Made by a program: the position numbers and the translations under genes. From contig CAVIJI010000006.1 of assembly GCA_963642885.1 (NCBI GenBank), positions 17,035 through 81,034 of the forward strand: a DNA stretch of 64,000 nt, in the 5' to 3' direction. Source of the DNA: UMGS1696 sp963642885. Its GTDB lineage: Bacteria; Bacillota; Clostridia; Oscillospirales; CAG-272. The notes below the pieces were generated by a model. It was not told the origin of the DNA, searched no databases, and worked only from the letters and a program-made list of their open reading frames with translations. The stretch's first letter is position 1. Every line of letters begins with the position of its first letter. This document shows, piece after piece, positions 61,551 through 64,000 of the stretch.

Positions 61551-61640
61551 TCACGGCAAAAAAATGTGTTTATAATTCTCCGATGAATTCGCAACAAAAT
61601 CGGTACACAGAGCTTTCGTCATGCCGCAATACCGTTATTT
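61533..61640. repeat. 108-base element bounded by inverted repeats (MITE-like)
   Basis: AAATAACGGT (61533-61542) is inverted at 61631-61640 (ACCGTTATTT). The adjoining inner bases ATTGC and GGCA also match after small gaps. It begins inside the remnant gene. No clear target duplication is seen; it could instead be a chance structure in decaying sequence. Confidence 0.4.
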
Positions 61641-61763
61641 TAAGTATATCACGTTTTTTTCAATAGAAATTCAAGAGAAAATCGAAAAACGGTTAAAAAT
61701 GATTAAAGAATTTCAATGAAAGACATAATATGATTTTTTCCGCACTTTATGTCCGTACCGTAC

Positions 61764-61792
61764 TTGAATAAGCTCGAAATCGATGATATAAT
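61764..61792 (+). promoter_or_regulatory. sigma-A promoter of the TauE/SafE gene
   Basis: TTGAAT (61764-61769), spacer 17, TATAAT (61787-61792) with TGA extension. Confidence 0.75.
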
Positions 61793-61830
61793 ACCGAAAA
61801 ACTTATAAAGTACATAAGGAAAATGATATC

Positions 61831-62580
61831 ATGAAGCTGTTTTTAATATGCTTTTTTGTCGGAATAGCGGCTCAGCTGGTTGACGGCACTCTCGGTATGG
61901 CATACGGAGTTACATCGGGAACATTACTTCGCGCGATGGGAGTTCCTTCGGCGGTGTCGTCGTTCTGCGTTCATCTCGCAGAAATTTTCACGACCTTCGC
62001 ATCGGGAGTATCTCATTTTAAACTGAAAAATATAGACAAAAGCCTGTTTCTGCGTTTGATTATACCGGGAATTATCGGCGGTGTCGCAGGTGCGTATATA
62101 CTCACCTCGTTCGATGAGGGGATAATATCTCCGATTGTTTCGGCTTATCTGATAGTGATGGGTATCGTGATATTCGTCAAAGCCGTTAAAATGAGCGACA
62201 AGCGGACAAGAGTATGCGGCAAAGAGGTATATCCGATAGCGTTTATAGGAGGGCTCAGCGATTCCATCGGCGGAGGAGGATGGGGGCCCGTCGTGACGTC
62301 CACGCTCGTTGCGTCCGACTGCGATGTCCGCAAAACAATCGGCTCGGTAAATGCGGCGGAGTTTTTCGTGACGGCGGCGGAGTCGGTTATGTTTGTAATG
62401 ACACTCGGCTCGGTTGGTGAGTATCTTCCCGCGGTGCTCGGCTTGCTTATCGGCGGAGTTATTATTTCACCCGTGGCTGCGTATCTGTGCAAAAAACTGC
62501 CGATAAAACCGTTTATGGCGGTAATCGGCATCGTAATCGTTGTAATAAACACATATAAGCTGATAACGGCGATTATGTGA
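61831..62580 (+). CDS. TauE/SafE-family membrane permease
   Basis: 249 aa with about eight membrane helices in two similar halves. The N-terminal half has VDGTLGMAYG and the second GLSDSIGGGGWGP, the paired Gly-rich motifs of TauE/SafE transporters, which export sulfite, sulfoacetate or related organic anions. The substrate is not readable, and no sulfur-metabolism gene lies beside it. It has its own promoter, with AAGGAAAA ahead of the ATG. Confidence 0.88.
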   Translation: MKLFLICFFVGIAAQLVDGTLGMAYGVTSGTLLRAMGVPSAVSSFCVHLAEIFTTFASGVSHFKLKNIDKSLFLRLIIPGIIGGVAGAYILTSFDEGIISPIVSAYLIVMGIVIFVKAVKMSDKRTRVCGKEVYPIAFIGGLSDSIGGGGWGPVVTSTLVASDCDVRKTIGSVNAAEFFVTAAESVMFVMTLGSVGEYLPAVLGLLIGGVIISPVAAYLCKKLPIKPFMAVIGIVIVVINTYKLITAIM

Positions 62581-62627
62581 CGCTATTCGCAGATATTGCT
62601 TGTTTTCGTAAATAATCCGCTCTCCCA

Positions 62628-62656
62628 TTGACAACGGTATTCGATTGTTGTATAAT
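62628..62656 (+). promoter_or_regulatory. perfect consensus promoter of the last gene
   Basis: TTGACA (62628-62633), spacer 17, TATAAT (62651-62656): a full sigma-A consensus, predicting strong expression of the secreted protein. Confidence 0.85.
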
Positions 62657-62716
62657 TAATTTGGATTAGACTGTAAATAATTTTTGTAAGCTTTAAGAAA
62701 GGACTTGAGTGTATTT

Positions 62717-63961
62717 ATGAAAAAGAGTATCAAAGCAATGGCATTTGTTTTGACTGCCGTGACACTGATGTCTTCTGCGGCAAGTTTTGCATCTGCGGGA
62801 AATATTTTTAAAAACGGTGATTCGGTTAAAAATCAATCATCTGCGGCGATAAGCGAAGAAAAAGAAGAGAACACAAACGAAAGCAAGCACGTATTTTTAG
62901 GTTCGACATCGGGCTTGAAAAAAGCATCGAATGTCAGCGGAGCAAACATTTTCGTACAGAAGGCCTCGGACAAGGACAACGACGAATACATATGCGGTTT
63001 AAAGACGACATTCGGAAAACCATGCGGTCTCAGCGGTGCCAAGTATTACAGCAAGAGCGATGCCAAGGATGCGCTTGAAAAATATTTTAAGGAAAATTCG
63101 TACGATCTGTATATGACGGAAGGACAGGAAAAGACCTTCTGTGAAGACGCTTACTTCTATTCAACCGATCCCGAGGTAGTATATTACGACTACAGAAGCG
63201 GTACGCTTGTTGCGGGAAAGAGAGGCTCGGCTGATGTTTATGTATACACGACGGGCGGAGTTCCGTTCTTCAAGCTCAATGTCAATATTGACAGAAAGAC
63301 AGCCGGCAAGAAGGATTATCCCACACTTGACGTTGTTCCGGATACATGGAGACTTGACATCGGTGAAACTACCGAGTTCACGGTAACCGCATCCGACGGC
63401 AAGGAATACGATGATATCGAATTCAGCATCAGATTCGGTGCAAAGAGAGCCACAATGACGCAGGTTTCGCACAAGCTGACAGCCGAAAAGAACGGTGCCG
63501 TGGTGGTTTATGCGTACAGCAAGTCACATCCCGAAATCAGCGGTGAAACAATAATATACATCGGTTCGTACGAGTACACGGTTCTTGACGGATATTGGTC
63601 ATACGGTAAGAATTGCATCAACATTAAGGACTGGTACTGCGACTGGTACTGTGATTATGATTTCTATTCATATATTACAGGATGGATAAAGAGTGCGGAA
63701 GGCATTTTCATTCCCGTAGTTAAGCTGAGAGACGCTGTTGTCGATGATGACGGTGAAAAAAGAGAAACGACAATTGCCACGGTAGGCACGATGACATATT
63801 TGGATCTCATTCGTGACGCATACGGTGACAAGGATGTTTTCTTATCCATACTCAAAAAATACAATCTTGCGAAGTACGGCATCAATTACACAGACGGCAA
63901 GTTCAGCAGCATTGATCCCAGATATTTCTACATGGCACAGATTTTCAAGTTTGTCGACTGA
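62717..63961 (+). CDS. secreted protein with Ig-like domain, function unknown
   Basis: 414 aa. A signal peptide (MKKSIKAMAFVLTAV and on to SFASA, about residues 1-27) is followed by a Ser/Glu/Lys/Asn-rich linker and a Big_2-like Ig domain (VPDTWRLDIGETTEFTVTASDG; the strands YYDYRSGTLVAGKRGSADVYVY before it look like an earlier half, here cut to GTLVAGKRGSADVYVY). The C-terminal ~120 residues are aromatic-rich (DWYCDWYCDYDFYSYI) and unrecognised. No wall-anchoring signal is seen. The ATG at 62717 is taken because the signal peptide starts there; AAAGGA lies some 15 bases upstream, farther than usual, and a TTG at 62705 is too close to it. Confidence 0.75.
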   Translation: MKKSIKAMAFVLTAVTLMSSAASFASAGNIFKNGDSVKNQSSAAISEEKEENTNESKHVFLGSTSGLKKASNVSGANIFVQKASDKDNDEYICGLKTTFGKPCGLSGAKYYSKSDAKDALEKYFKENSYDLYMTEGQEKTFCEDAYFYSTDPEVVYYDYRSGTLVAGKRGSADVYVYTTGGVPFFKLNVNIDRKTAGKKDYPTLDVVPDTWRLDIGETTEFTVTASDGKEYDDIEFSIRFGAKRATMTQVSHKLTAEKNGAVVVYAYSKSHPEISGETIIYIGSYEYTVLDGYWSYGKNCINIKDWYCDWYCDYDFYSYITGWIKSAEGIFIPVVKLRDAVVDDDGEKRETTIATVGTMTYLDLIRDAYGDKDVFLSILKKYNLAKYGINYTDGKFSSIDPRYFYMAQIFKFVD

Positions 63962-64000
63962 GTGGGTATATTCTTTAGCTAAGTAGTGGAGACAACCGCC

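Noticed and set aside
1..64000. CRISPR arrays, rRNA genes, insertion sequences, prophage, replication origin
   Set aside because: No regularly spaced repeats, rRNA-length matches, transposase or integrase motifs, or DnaA-box clusters were seen.

Overview
The window is 64 kb of low-to-moderate GC bacterial DNA with short intergenic gaps, SUF Fe-S assembly in the order C-B-D-S-U, a class III fructose bisphosphatase, an AraM/EgsA-type glycerol-1-phosphate dehydrogenase, S-layer-homology (SLH) surface proteins and a trimeric [FeFe]-hydrogenase operon. Together these point to a strictly anaerobic, glycan-degrading Clostridia (Firmicutes) of gut type. A run of 178 N inside lepA shows it is a draft or metagenome assembly. 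I see no rRNA, CRISPR array, transposase or phage gene.

Layout. 1-5054 (-): capsule/exopolysaccharide control operon (sugar dehydratase, PHP-type tyrosine phosphatase, Ig-like protein, Wzz-like tyrosine kinase running off the edge). 5184-13342 (+): one apparent operon with a 1771-aa secreted GH20-like protein, a 120-aa possible RiPP precursor, an HPr-kinase-like protein, a radical SAM/SPASM enzyme and a PqqD-like protein, closed by a terminator. 13362-17713 (+): lepA, hemW and a 2-hydroxyacid dehydrogenase. 17720-21300: convergent-facing housekeeping genes (glycerol-1-phosphate dehydrogenase -, fbp +). 21312-26626 (-): suf operon under an Rrf2 regulator. 26754-29507 (-): GH2 glycosidase. 29640-41911 (+): ECF sigma factor, small two-TM protein, membrane protein and PrsW-like protease, then a paralogous small two-TM protein and a 3151-aa SLH giant. 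41981-44370 (-): GH43 and GH27 glycosidases. 44391-52987 (-): hydABC interleaved with a sensory hydrogenase and an ATPase/PHP/DRTGG signalling set. 53067-56346 (-): Mrp ATPase, a beta-helix protein, an acetyltransferase and two tRNAs. 56478-61342 (-): three M42 peptidase paralogs and murD behind a structured leader. 61357-64000: a gene remnant with an inverted repeat, a TauE/SafE transporter and a secreted protein.

How the parts work together. The hydrogenase operon reoxidises NADH and ferredoxin made in fermentation, and the SUF operon and Mrp supply the Fe-S clusters it needs. The GH20, GH2, GH27, GH43 and beta-helix proteins give a picture of glycan foraging. The capsule operon and the giant SLH protein shape the cell surface.

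The two most unusual regions are the GH20/radical SAM/PqqD/HprK operon, which looks like an uncharacterised RiPP-type system, and the sigma-factor/PrsW cluster beside the SLH giant. Also notable are an M42 paralog that has lost most of its catalytic residues between two intact copies, a structured leader ahead of murD, and an assembly gap in lepA that appears to hide no missing sequence. Nearly every operon start carries a sigma-A promoter with an exact 17-base spacer, which fixes several starts. All functional calls come from motif recognition by eye; no database search was run.
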